Assembly (NCBI GenBank): GCA_034506255.1
Contig: JAPDPX010000015.1
Location: 1 to 64,000, forward strand
Source: a candidate division KSB1 bacterium
GTDB taxonomy: Bacteria > Zhuqueibacterota > Zhuqueibacteria > Zhuqueibacterales > Zhuqueibacteraceae
Direction of reading: 5' to 3'
DNA: 64,000 nucleotides
Below the pieces are notes generated by a model that was given only the letters and a program-made list of their open reading frames with translations, did not search any database and was not told where the DNA came from. Each line of letters starts with the position of its first letter. Position 1 is the first letter of the stretch. Shown in pieces: positions 9,101 through 17,953 of the stretch. The translations under genes and the position numbers were made by a program.

Positions 9101-9621
9101 TGCATTTGCTGCTGGCCAAACTGACGGGCTTGCAGCAATTGCTCGGCGACGCCAGGCCGGCGGGGGAAGCGCGGCCCGCCGACCGCTGGCTGATCGCGCA
9201 GGCGGAGACCGCGGCCGAAACGGTGCGCAAAGCCTATATCGTCCATCATTATGCCGAGGCGGCAGTGATTTTGAGCGAGATGATCGAAGCGTTGGGCCGC
9301 TATACCAATCTGGTCGCCGCGCGCAAGCAGGCGGGTCGGGATCCCGGTGCGGCGGCGGCAACCGTGGCTGCGGTGATTGCCTGCATGGCCACATCTTTCA
9401 GTCCGATCTGTCCGTTCCTGTTCGAAAAAGTCGCCGCCTGGAGCGCCAGCCATTTTGCCGGAGCGGGTCCTGCGCCGGCAGTGGAACCGTGGATGGCGGA
9501 ACTGGTGCGGCAGATCGCGCAACGCCGCAATGATATCGATCTGCTGCAAACGCCATTGGCAAAGCTCGCCGACGCCGATCGCGATGAACTCATGAAGCTC
9601 ACCAGGGGCTTTTTGCGTTGA
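6103..9621 (+). CDS. Leu/Val/Glu-type amino acid dehydrogenase fused to a degenerate valyl-tRNA synthetase
   Basis: An 1172-residue two-part protein. Residues 1 to about 450 are a Glu/Leu/Phe/Val dehydrogenase with its catalytic set kept: Lys130 in GMTRKNA, Lys142 in GGGKG (12 apart, as in leucine dehydrogenase) and Asp186 in TAEDVGT. An NAD fold follows with GAGNVG at 251-256 and an Asp ending strand 2. From about 460 it follows ValRS collinearly: an RRVAWDKQGRF start, GTDHGG at 523, the QLQQLGI and CPRC regions, a reduced editing domain with PAHNRND, WCISRQHWWG at 832 and an anticodon-type helical region. The HIGH position reads FISP (497-500), KMSKS reads PMRRS (947-951), and the C-terminal tRNA coiled coil is absent. 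The synthetase half is therefore probably inactive and may sense valine or bind tRNA. The ATG at 6103 has GGGAGA nine bases upstream. Genuine valS follows 566 bases later. Confidence 0.85.
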   Translation: MPERIVRQTVDEKRRALARMVRQWSVADFQRQLEQAGIYRAFVVYENGEFTLSHPQILAPVQAFFELSQDFSNHEAVFIGREDGIAMLFFAFVHDTRRGLAQGGLRFWRYDTLAEVLVDGLRLAQGMTRKNALAGLWWGGGKGIIPLPPDLRMPDDLPPGPARRRLFEAYGRFVASLGGVYYTAEDVGTKTADMDAILSQNRFTTCISTALGGSGNPSPFTAQGVLRGMQAAWRFLTGSDDLRGVRVAVQGAGNVGRPLIEMLDDLGAVVWVADVNQQAVQALKARRPRLHVVGPEEIFDLEADILAPCARGGVINAHTIPRLKVRLVCGAANNILLEERYDPERLWRRGITFVPDYVCNRMGITNCCDEWHGYLQDDIRIAAERVYPDTLRVLRHARNLFIPPTQAANELADVAASELHPILGHRGRRIIDHLLASNWSGAGRPRTHDTTRQIFDPPLDEPVRRVAWDKQGRFRGEQGRLAAAPISAVASPNLASFISPLLLDVRARAREMLTNQRPRRVLGTDHGGLALQLAIENSLPYEREEVGRPEFTAICRDFFNRNDAEIREQLQQLGIGFDPAGWLNPMSEAGRRAVERLFYSLKDAGLLVREKRWAYHCPRCQTVLVASDVSRARLKVDHHYSIRFRSKTGVLETKTHFPELVLGAVAVAVKASGPFGRFAGETASHPVSGAALPILGVDELAADAVFLVPAHNRNDEQIARLARLEERIVVFDEKGAVCIPGYEHLSLPEARRKVLEHIGAAATRIPGHEAIEAHRCRRCEAVVYQRCSEQLFVRVEAGAGHLRRGIETGAVHFSHPRWRERVLAHLDALEPWCISRQHWWGNEIPENPQEVFSTWFSLAAWSLQGAGWPAQPMPPPIEEVFVDPDLLLRWVVPSQIVAYAITGRPVFQHIHVHGSLQVSERVLLAVPGAAGDLPDEERFYFRRVHRPMRRSLGNVVQPRTLIRRFGADALRLGCLLCLESGFQEVVTASESKLRRGRKTVHLLLAKLTGLQQLLGDARPAGEARPADRWLIAQAETAAETVRKAYIVHHYAEAAVILSEMIEALGRYTNLVAARKQAGRDPGAAAATVAAVIACMATSFSPICPFLFEKVAAWSASHFAGAGPAPAVEPWMAELVRQIAQRRNDIDLLQTPLAKLADADRDELMKLTRGFLR

Positions 9622-10187
9622 ACAGATCCGGCCCACTGCCGGAATTTTCAGGGGATTTCGGCAGGAATCCTTGATATGGCGGGTTGTTTCGTCCTGTCGC
9701 AGGCAGCCTGTGCGCCGCGGGAATCATCCGCTTTTTCGAGTGCCTGAATTTCGCATGCTGGCTTGCTGTTGCCTGGAATAAAAGGCGTGTTCACAAAACT
9801 CCGTGAGGAGTTGACGGCACGGTGGCCGCAAAATTTTTAATGCACCTCCCCGTGGGTGGGGGCGTCGCGATCAAATCGGCGTTTCCCGCGAGAGGATCAA
9901 TCTGGATGAAAAAATCAGGAGGTTTACTTTTCAAGCTGGAGTGCAAAACTGAAGCTTTGCGCTCCGAAACTGAAAATCCAATGCCAAACAAGTATATATC
10001 ACGACGGCAAAGATTTTAAACGCAAATATGCGCAGGCCGCAAAGCTAAAAGATGAATCTGGCATGAAGCTTCGCGCCCCTGCGCCGCCGCCACGAATGAA
10101 TTGGTTGCGGCGACTGGCTGCGCCATGATGTCAAGAAACGGCAGGCGCGCCCGCCGCGCACCTCATTTTCAGGAGCACGTTCAACAC
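9622..10187. other. Intergenic region between the fusion gene and valS
   Basis: No gene is supported in these 566 bases. It holds a GC hairpin near 9843-9862 (CACCTCCCC / TGGGGGCG) and the repeat-type hairpin at 9938-9965. No clear Rho-independent terminator follows the fusion gene, so read-through into valS is possible. Confidence 0.5.
9938..9965. repeat. Short hairpin repeat (GGAGTGCAAA ... TTTGCGCTCC)
   Basis: A ten-base stem with one G-T pair encloses the loop ACTGAAGC. The core GCAAA(N)TGAAGCTTTGCG resembles stems at about 2302-2334 and 27093-27120, all in non-coding DNA. It looks like a dispersed short palindrome family. Confidence 0.55.
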
Positions 10188-12866
10188 ATGCCTTTCTCGG
10201 AATACTTCGACCATAAGACCTGTGAGCCGGAGCTATACCGCCGCTGGGAGGAAAGCGGCTGCTTCATCGCTGACCGGGACTCCAGCAAGCCGGCCTTCAC
10301 CATCGCGATGCCGCCCCCCAATGCCACGGGCACGCTGCATCTCGGCCACGCCATCATGCTCGCTCTCGAAGACCTGATGATCCGCTGGCGCCGCATGTCC
10401 GGCGATGAGGCGCTGTGGGTGCCGGGAACGGATCATGCCGCCATCGCCACGGAAAATGTGGTCATCAAGATGCTGCAGAAGGAAGGTATCGCCGACCCGC
10501 GCAAGACGCTCGGCCGCGAAGAGCTGGTGCGGCGCATCATCGGCTACGTCGCCGACGCGCAAGCCACCATCCGTGCGCAGATTCGTGCCATGGGCGCGAG
10601 CTGCGACTGGTCGCGCGAGCGCTACACCATGGATGCCGCGTTGTCGCGCTGTGTCACCGCGGTGTTCAGCCGCATGTTTCGCGATGGTTTAATCTATCGC
10701 GGCCCGCGCATTGTCAACTGGGACCCGGCACTGCAAACCACGGTATCGGACGATGAAATCGATCACGTCGAGCGGGAGGCAAAATTTTACACCATGCACT
10801 ACGGCCCCTTTTTGGTGGGCACCAGCCGGCCGGAAACCAAACTCGGTGATACCGCGGTCGCGGTGCATCCCGATGACCCGCGCTGGCAGGCCTACATCGG
10901 CCGGACCATCGAAGTGCCCTGGCCCAAAGGGCCCACCATCACCGTCAAGGTCGTGGCGGATGCGGAGTTCGTCGACCCCGCCACCGGCACCGGCGCGCTG
11001 GGTGTCACTCCCGCCCACAGTCAGGTCGATTTCGAGATTGCACGCAAACACGGCCTGCCGCTGATTCAGGTGATCGGCGAGGACGGCCGCATGACCGAAG
11101 CCGCCGGGCCCTATGCCGGCATGACCGTGCTGGAATGCCGCGAAGCCTTCGTGCGCGATCTCGAGGCCGCCGGGTTGATGGCGAAGATCGAAACCTATAC
11201 CCAGCCGATCTCAATCTGTCATCGCTCCAAGCAGCCCATCGAGCCTTTACCGAAAAATCAGTGGTTCATCGATGTCAACAAGCCGGCGGTGCCGTGGCGT
11301 GGCAAATTGCTCAGCCTCAAACAGGTGATGCGATCGGTGGTGGAATCCGGCGAGATTCGCATCGTGCCGGAGCACGAAGAAAAGAAATATTTCCACTGGA
11401 TCGACAATCTGCGCGACTGGTGCATCTCACGGCAGATCTGGTGGGGCCACCGCATCCCCGCCTGGTATCGCGGACCGGAAGAGTTCTATGTCGGCCATCG
11501 CCCGCCGCAGGAGGAAGGCTGGGTGCAGGATCCCGACACGCTCGACACCTGGTTCTCTTCGGCTTTGTGGACGTGGAGCACGCTGGTCGATCCCAAAGTC
11601 GCCGCCGATCCGCAGCGCGATCTCAAACAGATACTCGCCGCCAGTCCGGATTTCCAGCGTTTCCATCCCACCTCGGTGATGGAAACCGGCTGGGACATTC
11701 TGTTCTTTTGGGTGGCGCGCATGATCTTGATGACCACCTACGTCACCGGCCAGGTGCCCTTTCGAGTGGTTTATTTGCACGGCATGGTGCTGGACAAGGA
11801 CGGCGAGAAAATGTCGAAGACCAAGCCGGAGACCAGCATCGATCCCCTCGATGTGATTCGCGAAGACGGCGCCGACGCGCTGCGGCTGGCGATGGTGTTG
11901 AGCAGTTCCGCCGGCCGGGACACGCGCCTGGCGAAGGAGCAGATCACCGCCTGCAAACGGCTGGTCAACAAAATCTGGAATGCCGCCAAGCTGGTGGAGC
12001 GCACGCTGGCAAACGCACCGGCAACCGCGGCAACACCCGTGAACGTGGAACATCCCGTGAACCGCTGGATGTTGATGCGGCTGAAGACGTTGATCAGCAT
12101 CGTCAATCATCGTCTCGCGGTCTATGCCTTCAACGATGCCGCCGAACACATCCGCGCCTCGTTTTGGGGCGAGTTTTGTGACTTTTATCTCGAAGCGATC
12201 AAACTCGAGTCGCTCAAACAGCGCGACGAGACCGCCGCGGTGCTGCGCCACACCTTCGATTGTTATTTGCGGCTGTTTCATCCCCTCATTCCCTTTGTGA
12301 CCGAGCAGATCTGGCAGGAACTCGGGCGGCCGGGCTTTCTGGTGCGCGCCAGGTGGCCGGAAATTGTGGCGGCCCATGACTGGCCGGCGGAGGTGGAAGG
12401 CGTCGATGCGGTGGTGCGTTTGCTCACGGAAATTCGCCGTATCCGCTCGGAAAAGGAAATCCCGCCCACCGCCAGGGTCGACGTCCTGATTCAGCCGCGT
12501 CAACAGGCGCACATCTTCGCCGCCTGCCGCGAGATCATTGCCCGCCTGGCCCGCACCACCGAACCGGTGATCGAGAACACGCCGCAGACCTCGGCCACCG
12601 CGCTGCGCAATGCCGTGGTGGCAGTGGATGCCGCGTTCACGGTGGCGGTCAGCCTGAGCCAGGCCGACCTCGCAGTGGAACGCAACCGCCTGACCCGGCA
12701 GCTCGAAACCGAGCAGCAGCGCCTGGCCCGCCTCGAACAGAAACTGAAGGATGAACGCTTCCTGCAGCAGGCCAGGCCCGAGTTCATTCAATCGACCAGG
12801 GCCGAAGCTGCCAGGATTGGCGCCACCATTGACTCGCTGCGGGAAAGACTGGCCTCGCTGTCCTGA
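10188..12866 (+). CDS. valS: Valyl-tRNA synthetase
   Basis: Class I synthetase that charges tRNA-Val; cytosolic, 892 residues, normal family length. The HIGH motif is HLGH at 51-54 within PPPNATGTLHLGHA. It also has WVPGTDHA, an intact CP1 editing domain (TSRPETKLGDTAVAV, TGALGVTPAHSQVDFEIA), WCISRQIWWGH, DTWFSSALW, and KMSKT with Lys at 541 followed by DVIREDGADALR. The last ~65 residues form the ValRS tRNA-binding coiled coil. I chose the ATG at 10188 (MPFSEYFDHK) with AGGAG about 13 bases upstream; an earlier in-frame start at 10101 adds 29 residues that do not look like ValRS. The complete motifs here are the reference against which the upstream fusion's losses stand out. Confidence 0.96.
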   Translation: MPFSEYFDHKTCEPELYRRWEESGCFIADRDSSKPAFTIAMPPPNATGTLHLGHAIMLALEDLMIRWRRMSGDEALWVPGTDHAAIATENVVIKMLQKEGIADPRKTLGREELVRRIIGYVADAQATIRAQIRAMGASCDWSRERYTMDAALSRCVTAVFSRMFRDGLIYRGPRIVNWDPALQTTVSDDEIDHVEREAKFYTMHYGPFLVGTSRPETKLGDTAVAVHPDDPRWQAYIGRTIEVPWPKGPTITVKVVADAEFVDPATGTGALGVTPAHSQVDFEIARKHGLPLIQVIGEDGRMTEAAGPYAGMTVLECREAFVRDLEAAGLMAKIETYTQPISICHRSKQPIEPLPKNQWFIDVNKPAVPWRGKLLSLKQVMRSVVESGEIRIVPEHEEKKYFHWIDNLRDWCISRQIWWGHRIPAWYRGPEEFYVGHRPPQEEGWVQDPDTLDTWFSSALWTWSTLVDPKVAADPQRDLKQILAASPDFQRFHPTSVMETGWDILFFWVARMILMTTYVTGQVPFRVVYLHGMVLDKDGEKMSKTKPETSIDPLDVIREDGADALRLAMVLSSSAGRDTRLAKEQITACKRLVNKIWNAAKLVERTLANAPATAATPVNVEHPVNRWMLMRLKTLISIVNHRLAVYAFNDAAEHIRASFWGEFCDFYLEAIKLESLKQRDETAAVLRHTFDCYLRLFHPLIPFVTEQIWQELGRPGFLVRARWPEIVAAHDWPAEVEGVDAVVRLLTEIRRIRSEKEIPPTARVDVLIQPRQQAHIFAACREIIARLARTTEPVIENTPQTSATALRNAVVAVDAAFTVAVSLSQADLAVERNRLTRQLETEQQRLARLEQKLKDERFLQQARPEFIQSTRAEAARIGATIDSLRERLASLS

Positions 12867-12959
12867 CCGCCGCCGCCCGCCATTCCCCAAAGCCCGGACC
12901 AAGCTTTGAAGCACGGCGGCAATCAACAAAAGCGTCCCATGATGACTGACAGGATTACA

Positions 12960-15158
12960 ATGCACACGCGCTCATTTGGTATACTGCTGACCGGCATTTT
13001 CACCACCAGCCTTTTCGCCACTTCTGCCACCTTCAAAACTTTTTCGACGCAGGAACAATTGGAGAGAGGCAAAGCCCGGGGCGTTGCGATCAATTCTCTG
13101 GGCCAGCTCCTGCTCGCACCCGCCGTGCAGGAGCTCCACCGACCCAGCCTTCCCGCGATTTGGTGCGCGGCCACAGACCCGCAGGGCAACGTCTATTTTG
13201 GCGGCGGCAACCCCGCGGTGGTGTTGCGCCTCGACGCACGGCAAAAGGCGGACACCATATTTGCCAGCAAGGAAGTGGCGGTGATGGCCATGACCTTTGC
13301 CACCGACCGGCTTTATTTTGCCACCTCACCGGATGGCCAGATTTATCGCTATTCGCCCGACGGCAAGGCGGAGCCGGTTTACAAACCCGGGGCCAAATAC
13401 GTGTGGGCGCTGGAGCCGGGTGCGGGCGGCCGTCTCTTCGCAGCCACGGGCGAGCCGGGCACCATTTTGCAGATTCCGGCTGCCGGCGCAGTCGAAACCT
13501 TTTTTGAATCCGAAGAAACACATTTGCGCTGTCTGCGCTGGGACCATCGCGCGCAGGTGTTGTATGCCGGCTCGAGCGGCAATGGTTATCTCTATCGCCT
13601 TACCGCAGACCGGAAGGTCGCGGTGCTCTATGATGCGCCCTCCGCCGAGATTGTCGCCATTGCCCTGCACGAGAATGGCGATCTCTATCTCGCCGGCGCC
13701 GCGGCGGGTGTCCTGCCGTTTTTGCCTCCGACCACGGCGCCGGCTGCCACGACCGGGGGCGGCGCAGAAACCGGCGAACACGAAGATGAGAACGTGATCG
13801 TGATAACCGCGAGTGGGGAGGGCAGCGGAACGGCCTCCGAGGGGACTCCATCCGGTGCCGCCTCTGCAGAGGCGGGTATGGGTGCGGTTTATCGTGTCTC
13901 GCCCAACGGCATCGCACGCATCCTGTGGACCTCGCGCAGCGAGCGCGTGCACGCCATGCACCTGACCACCGCTTATGCCACCAAAGAGGAGAATTTTCAC
14001 CTGCTGGTTGGCACCGGCGACAAGGGCAAAGTTATTCTGCTGAACGCCGAGGGCAGCCGTACGTTGCTGCTGGAGTCCGAGGCCAGCCAGATCACCTCCC
14101 TCGGTCCGGAATCGAATGGCCGGATCGTTTTGACGACGGCCAACCCCGGTGTGGTGCAATTGCTCGGGCAAACCCGCCGTGACCAGGGGGAATACCTGGC
14201 GGAGGTGATCGATGCCGGCGCGCCGGCGCAGTGGGGCGCCGCGACGTGGCAAACCAATGCCGCCGCCTCGGTGAAGGTGTTCACGCGCAGCGGCAACACC
14301 GGCAAGCCGGACCGGACGTGGAGCGAATGGGCAATGGTGCCGGCCGCCGGCAGCAGCGGCGCCATCGCCAGTCCGGCCGGCCGTTTTCTGCAATGGAAAG
14401 TTGTGCTCGCCGGCGGCGGTGAGCCGGCAGCCCATGTGCGGGAGATGCAGATTTCATATTTGCCGGCGAACCTGGCCCCGGAGATCACACAAATCAAAAT
14501 CTATCCGCCCGGCGAGGCTTTTCCCGAAGCGGCGCAAAATGCCAGCGATCATGCCGCCGAAAGCAGCAGCGGCGAGTCTGGTGCCGGCACGCCGCCGGCC
14601 GGCCGCAAAGTCAACCAAAAAGGGGCGCAATCTTTCGGCTGGAAGGCGCGCGACGAAAACAAGGATCAGCTCGAGTTTCAACTGGAAATTCGCGGCAGCG
14701 GGGAAAAGGCATGGCGCGAGCTGGTGAAAAAGTATCGCGGCCAGGTCTACACCCTCGACAGCCAGTCGCTGCCTGACGGTGAATATCAGGTGCGCCTAAC
14801 CGCCAGCGATCGCCCGAGCAATCCTCCGGCACTGGCGCTCAGCGTGCAGAAAACCAGCGAGCTGTTTCTCATAGACAACACGCCGCCGGTCGTGAGTGCG
14901 ATCACGTTCAACAACACTGCCGGCGGCCGTCTGGCCGTGTTCGAGGCCGGCGATCGCCTGTCGCGCCTGAGTGAGGCGTGGTACAGTCTCGATGCCGGCG
15001 AGTGGCAACTCCTTTATCCCGTTGATCAGGTGGCCGATCAATTGCACGAGCGTTTTCAAATTCCCCTGGCGGCAGAGGCGCGCGGCAAGATGCTGGCGGT
15101 CAAAGTCACGGATGCTAACGGCAACGCCGGCTTCAGCAAGGCGGTTGTGCCACAGTGA
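12960..15158 (+). CDS. Exported beta-propeller protein of unknown function
   Basis: Protein of 732 residues with a signal peptide (MHTRSFGILLTGIFTTSLFA). Residues ~60-420 hold repeated four-strand units such as ATDPQGNVYFGGGNPAVVLRL, YFATSPDGQIYRYSPDG and LFAATGEPGTILQIP, typical of a WD40/NHL-like propeller. A low-complexity Gly/Ser/Glu/Ala insert interrupts it at about 250-295. The C-terminal part contains Ig-like strands (ENKDQLEFQLEIRG, LPDGEYQVRLTASD). I chose the ATG at 12960 because AGGA lies five bases upstream and the signal peptide then starts correctly. It is followed after 47 bases by nrnA. No enzymatic motif; surface or periplasmic binding is an inference. Confidence 0.7.
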   Translation: MHTRSFGILLTGIFTTSLFATSATFKTFSTQEQLERGKARGVAINSLGQLLLAPAVQELHRPSLPAIWCAATDPQGNVYFGGGNPAVVLRLDARQKADTIFASKEVAVMAMTFATDRLYFATSPDGQIYRYSPDGKAEPVYKPGAKYVWALEPGAGGRLFAATGEPGTILQIPAAGAVETFFESEETHLRCLRWDHRAQVLYAGSSGNGYLYRLTADRKVAVLYDAPSAEIVAIALHENGDLYLAGAAAGVLPFLPPTTAPAATTGGGAETGEHEDENVIVITASGEGSGTASEGTPSGAASAEAGMGAVYRVSPNGIARILWTSRSERVHAMHLTTAYATKEENFHLLVGTGDKGKVILLNAEGSRTLLLESEASQITSLGPESNGRIVLTTANPGVVQLLGQTRRDQGEYLAEVIDAGAPAQWGAATWQTNAAASVKVFTRSGNTGKPDRTWSEWAMVPAAGSSGAIASPAGRFLQWKVVLAGGGEPAAHVREMQISYLPANLAPEITQIKIYPPGEAFPEAAQNASDHAAESSSGESGAGTPPAGRKVNQKGAQSFGWKARDENKDQLEFQLEIRGSGEKAWRELVKKYRGQVYTLDSQSLPDGEYQVRLTASDRPSNPPALALSVQKTSELFLIDNTPPVVSAITFNNTAGGRLAVFEAGDRLSRLSEAWYSLDAGEWQLLYPVDQVADQLHERFQIPLAAEARGKMLAVKVTDANGNAGFSKAVVPQ

Positions 15159-15205
15159 TAATCTTTGCGTCAACACGCCCATGATTCAAGCAGCAAAGGA
15201 CCCTG

Positions 15206-16192
15206 ATGATTGCGACCAACGAATTGCAGCAAATCAAATCTCTCATTGATTCGAACCACCGCTTCCTGCTCACCACCCACGTCAATCCCGATGGTGACGG
15301 CATCGGTTCGGAAATTGCGCTGGCCACTCATCTGCGCCATCTCGGCAAGCAGGTGTTGATTCTCAACCACAGCGAGACGCCTGACAATTGCGAATTTCTC
15401 GATCCGCTGGGCGACATTCAACTCTACCGGCGCGAGCTGCACGAGCAAAGCGTGCGGGAATGTGACGTGGCTTTCATTCTCGACATCAGCGACTGGAAGC
15501 GCCTGCGCGATCTGGGTGAGCTGCTGCGCACGCTCACGCTGCCGAAAGTGTGCATCGATCACCATCCGGTCAGCCAGCCTTTTGCCGATCTCGATGTCAT
15601 CTACCCGCTGGCCTCCTCCACCGGTGAGTTGGTTTACCGGCTGCTGACGCATCTCGGGGCCAACCTGCGCGGCCGCATTGCCGAGGCGCTCTACACGGCG
15701 GTGATGACCGACACCGGGTCCTTCCGCTATTCCAACACCTCGCCGGAGGCACACCGGGTGGCGGCGGAGTTGCTGCTGGCCGGTGTCAATCCGCATCAAA
15801 TCTATCAAAATGTTTATGAGAATCAGCCACCGCACAAGATGCGGCTGCTCGCCTACATTCTCAACAATCTCGAGTATGAAAAGGACGGCCGGCTGGTGTG
15901 GTTCGTGGTCAGCCAGGAGACCATGAAAGCCACCAACACCACGCCGCTCGACACCGAAGGCTTCGCCGATTTCCCGCGCACCATCCGCGGCGTGGAAATC
16001 TGCATCATGTTTCTGGAAACGAAGGACGGCAGGGCCAAGATCAGTTTTCGCTCGAAGGGCCGCATCGTCATCAACGGCCTGGCCAATCAGTTCGGCGGCG
16101 GCGGCCACCCCTTTGCCGCCGGCGCGCTGGTGGACGGCCCGCTGAAGGACGTGATCCCGCAGGTGATCGAAGAAGCCAAGGCGTTGTTCTGA
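15206..16192 (+). CDS. nrnA: DHH-family phosphoesterase, NrnA-like (nanoRNase / pAp phosphatase)
   Basis: Cytosolic manganese-dependent phosphoesterase of 328 residues. NrnA enzymes degrade 2-5 nt RNAs and dephosphorylate pAp. The DHH core is visible as TTHVNPDGDGIGSE, ILDISD, the signature VCIDHHP, and ALYTAVMTDTGSFRYSNTSP. The DHHA1 domain ends with the substrate-binding GGGGHPFAAGA. The ATG at 15206 has AAAGGA five bases upstream. Length fits the family. It may be co-transcribed with the propeller gene (47-base gap), though no functional link is evident. Confidence 0.9.
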   Translation: MIATNELQQIKSLIDSNHRFLLTTHVNPDGDGIGSEIALATHLRHLGKQVLILNHSETPDNCEFLDPLGDIQLYRRELHEQSVRECDVAFILDISDWKRLRDLGELLRTLTLPKVCIDHHPVSQPFADLDVIYPLASSTGELVYRLLTHLGANLRGRIAEALYTAVMTDTGSFRYSNTSPEAHRVAAELLLAGVNPHQIYQNVYENQPPHKMRLLAYILNNLEYEKDGRLVWFVVSQETMKATNTTPLDTEGFADFPRTIRGVEICIMFLETKDGRAKISFRSKGRIVINGLANQFGGGGHPFAAGALVDGPLKDVIPQVIEEAKALF

Positions 16193-16372
16193 ATCCCGCT
16201 GTGCAGCCATGCGCGCGGCTGGCAGCGAAACCCGCTCAACGGCCACCGGCTTCGAAGTGCCGTACTTTTCGTTGCAAAGAAGAGCCGTTGCCCCTCTGTT
16301 TCTTCGTTGCTGGTTTGGGGGGAATTGGAGTCTCGGCGTGCGACGCTTCAGGTTTGCAACGAGGCTTAATAG

Positions 16373-16420
16373 TACAACGTTAAGTTGGCACCTCACCCCC
16401 CAACGTCATTCTGTAAGAAT
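16373..16420. repeat. Left half of the palindromic element found whole at 31911-32072
   Basis: TACAACGTTAAGTTGGCACC, then a C-rich linker and GTCATTCTGTAAGAAT, match the left arm at 31911-31959 with few changes. The right arm is missing here. This supports the longer copy being a mobile-type repeat and not a unique hairpin. Confidence 0.75.
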
Positions 16421-16456
16421 TTGCCATGCCCTATGGCCACCCATCGGAGTGAAAAT

Positions 16457-16501
16457 GTAGCGCAGACATCTTCTCTGCAGCAGGCTGGAAGCCTGCGCTA
16501 C
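16457..16501. repeat. 45-bp hairpin repeat (GTAGCGCAG ... CTGCGCTAC)
   Basis: A perfect nine-base terminal stem, GTAGCGCAG with CTGCGCTAC, surrounds further paired GC-rich sequence (GCAGGCT/AGCCTGC). Related fragments occur near 31626-31650 (GTAGCGCAGGCATCCCTGC) and 41289-41312 (CAGCGCAGACAACTTGTC). Its right edge is the breakpoint of the pseudogene at 16502-17818. Confidence 0.7.
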
Positions 16502-17818
16502 GGCATTTTCGTGACTGGCAGGCCTGTGTGCGCGCCGTGGTGGAGCGCTATGATGGCGACGGCAGCGGCGACATGCCGGGTCTCACCATTCCCATCTGTT
16601 TTTACCTCATGCCCGGCGGCAGAACCAAACTGGTTTCCAGCAGCGCGGTGTTGAGGGATCTCTACGCTGATTTTCCCGACTATCCGGCATTTGACTCCAC
16701 CGACGGCCTGATCTGGCGGCGGTTGAATGGTCAGAATTTCCACGGCGTCAGTTATGCCCGCGGCTGGAGTGATTTGAAAAAGCTGCTGGCCGGCCTGGGG
16801 GATGACCGCAACGGCACCGCCTGCGATTATCTCGGCTGGCATCCCCATTTCAGTTGACGCGTGATCGATCAGGAATTCCGCCTGTTGCGCGCATTCGCCG
16901 GCAGCAAGCCCGTCCATGTCGATGACATGTGGGGCAACATCGTTGCCCAGGGTTACACCGCCGGCGTGTTTCCCGCCATTCCCGGGGAGGCGCAATTCAA
17001 CGCAGCGCCGGCAAATCCACCCGCGCCGTTTGACTGGGTGCAGTGTCTGTATGGTGATTTTCCGAACCCGCTGTTTGCCACCCGCAATCCGCATGATGAT
17101 CTGCGGCAGGAATTGCAAAACGGCGATGCCGCCGCGTTGCGCTGGTACGAAGCCCATGGCGCCCGGCAGTTGCTGAAAGCAGTGGTGACCGCGCTCGACG
17201 AAGGCGCCGAACGGGTTTCGGTGTCCGGCAGCAATGAGGTGGCGCAGTTACGCAACCCGCCCTTCCAGGAAATCGGCTGGATCAATCTGTTGGGCACGCG
17301 GCAGGAAGGCTACCGTGAGAAGCCGCAATTTCACACATACAAACTGCTGGTGGAGAAGTTGCGCGGCTTCACGGCGGTGACCCGCCTCGCCGCAAGTGCC
17401 GATTCACGCACGCGGGTTTACAAATTTGCACGACCTGGCGGCCCGCTTCCGGCGCGCGGTGCTGGCTTTGGGTTACGAACCGTTTTTGCTGGAGGAGACG
17501 GCCGCCTCTTCGGTGGCCGCGGCGCCGGCAATGAATCTGCCCGGCGCTTTTGAGCTGCGGCAGAATAACCCCAATCCCTTTGCACGGTTCACGCGCTTCC
17601 GCTTTCGCCTGCGGCAGCCGGAAAATGTGCGGCTGGAGCTGCTCGATCTCACCGGCCGGCGCCTTCGCCTGCTGTTGGCGGGAAAAAGAGCGGCGGGGGA
17701 ACATGAAGCGATGTGGAACGGCCGCGATGAGCAGGGCATATTGCTGCCGTGCGGAATCTATTTTTATCGCCTGACCACCGACCGCGGGCAGATGACCCGC
17801 AAGATGATCGTGTACTGA
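16502..17818 (+). pseudogene. 5'-truncated and frameshifted secreted protein with a FlgD/T9SS-like C-terminal domain
   Basis: Continuous protein-like sequence without a start. It opens FRDWQACVRAVVERYDGDG directly after the hairpin repeat, meets an in-frame TGA at 16855-16857, and continues in the same frame (RLLRAFAGSKPVHVDDMWGN). It shifts frame between about 17420 and 17520. The C-terminus (FELRQNNPNPF, VRLELLDLTGRRLR, LPCGIYFYRLTTDRG, ending MTRKMIVY) is a FlgD-Ig-like / type IX sorting-style tail common in FCB-group secreted proteins. The body resembles a TIM-barrel glycosidase-like secreted enzyme (DYLGWHPHF), but I cannot name the family. Loss of the N-terminus plus two lesions makes a pseudogene the likely reading. 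Confidence 0.75.
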
Positions 17819-17953
17819 CGCGGTTAAATGTTCGTAACATCGATCTTCCTGCTTGCAAATCAACGTCAAAGCCGTATTTTGCGTCGTGGTTTGCTCCGGT
17901 AAAAATCAATCATGGCCTAGGCCATGGGCAAGCCGGAATCCAGAGGTTGCATC

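Larger units (their letters stand above)
16193..16501. other. Repeat-bearing intergenic region
   Basis: No intact gene. It contains a half copy of the palindromic element of 31911-32072 (16373-16420) and a separate hairpin (16457-16501). The latter ends where the truncated reading frame of the next pseudogene begins. Confidence 0.6.

Noticed and set aside
11427..12965. 512-codon open frame antisense to valS
   Set aside because: Shadow of valS. It is rich in His/Gln/Gly without domain signatures.
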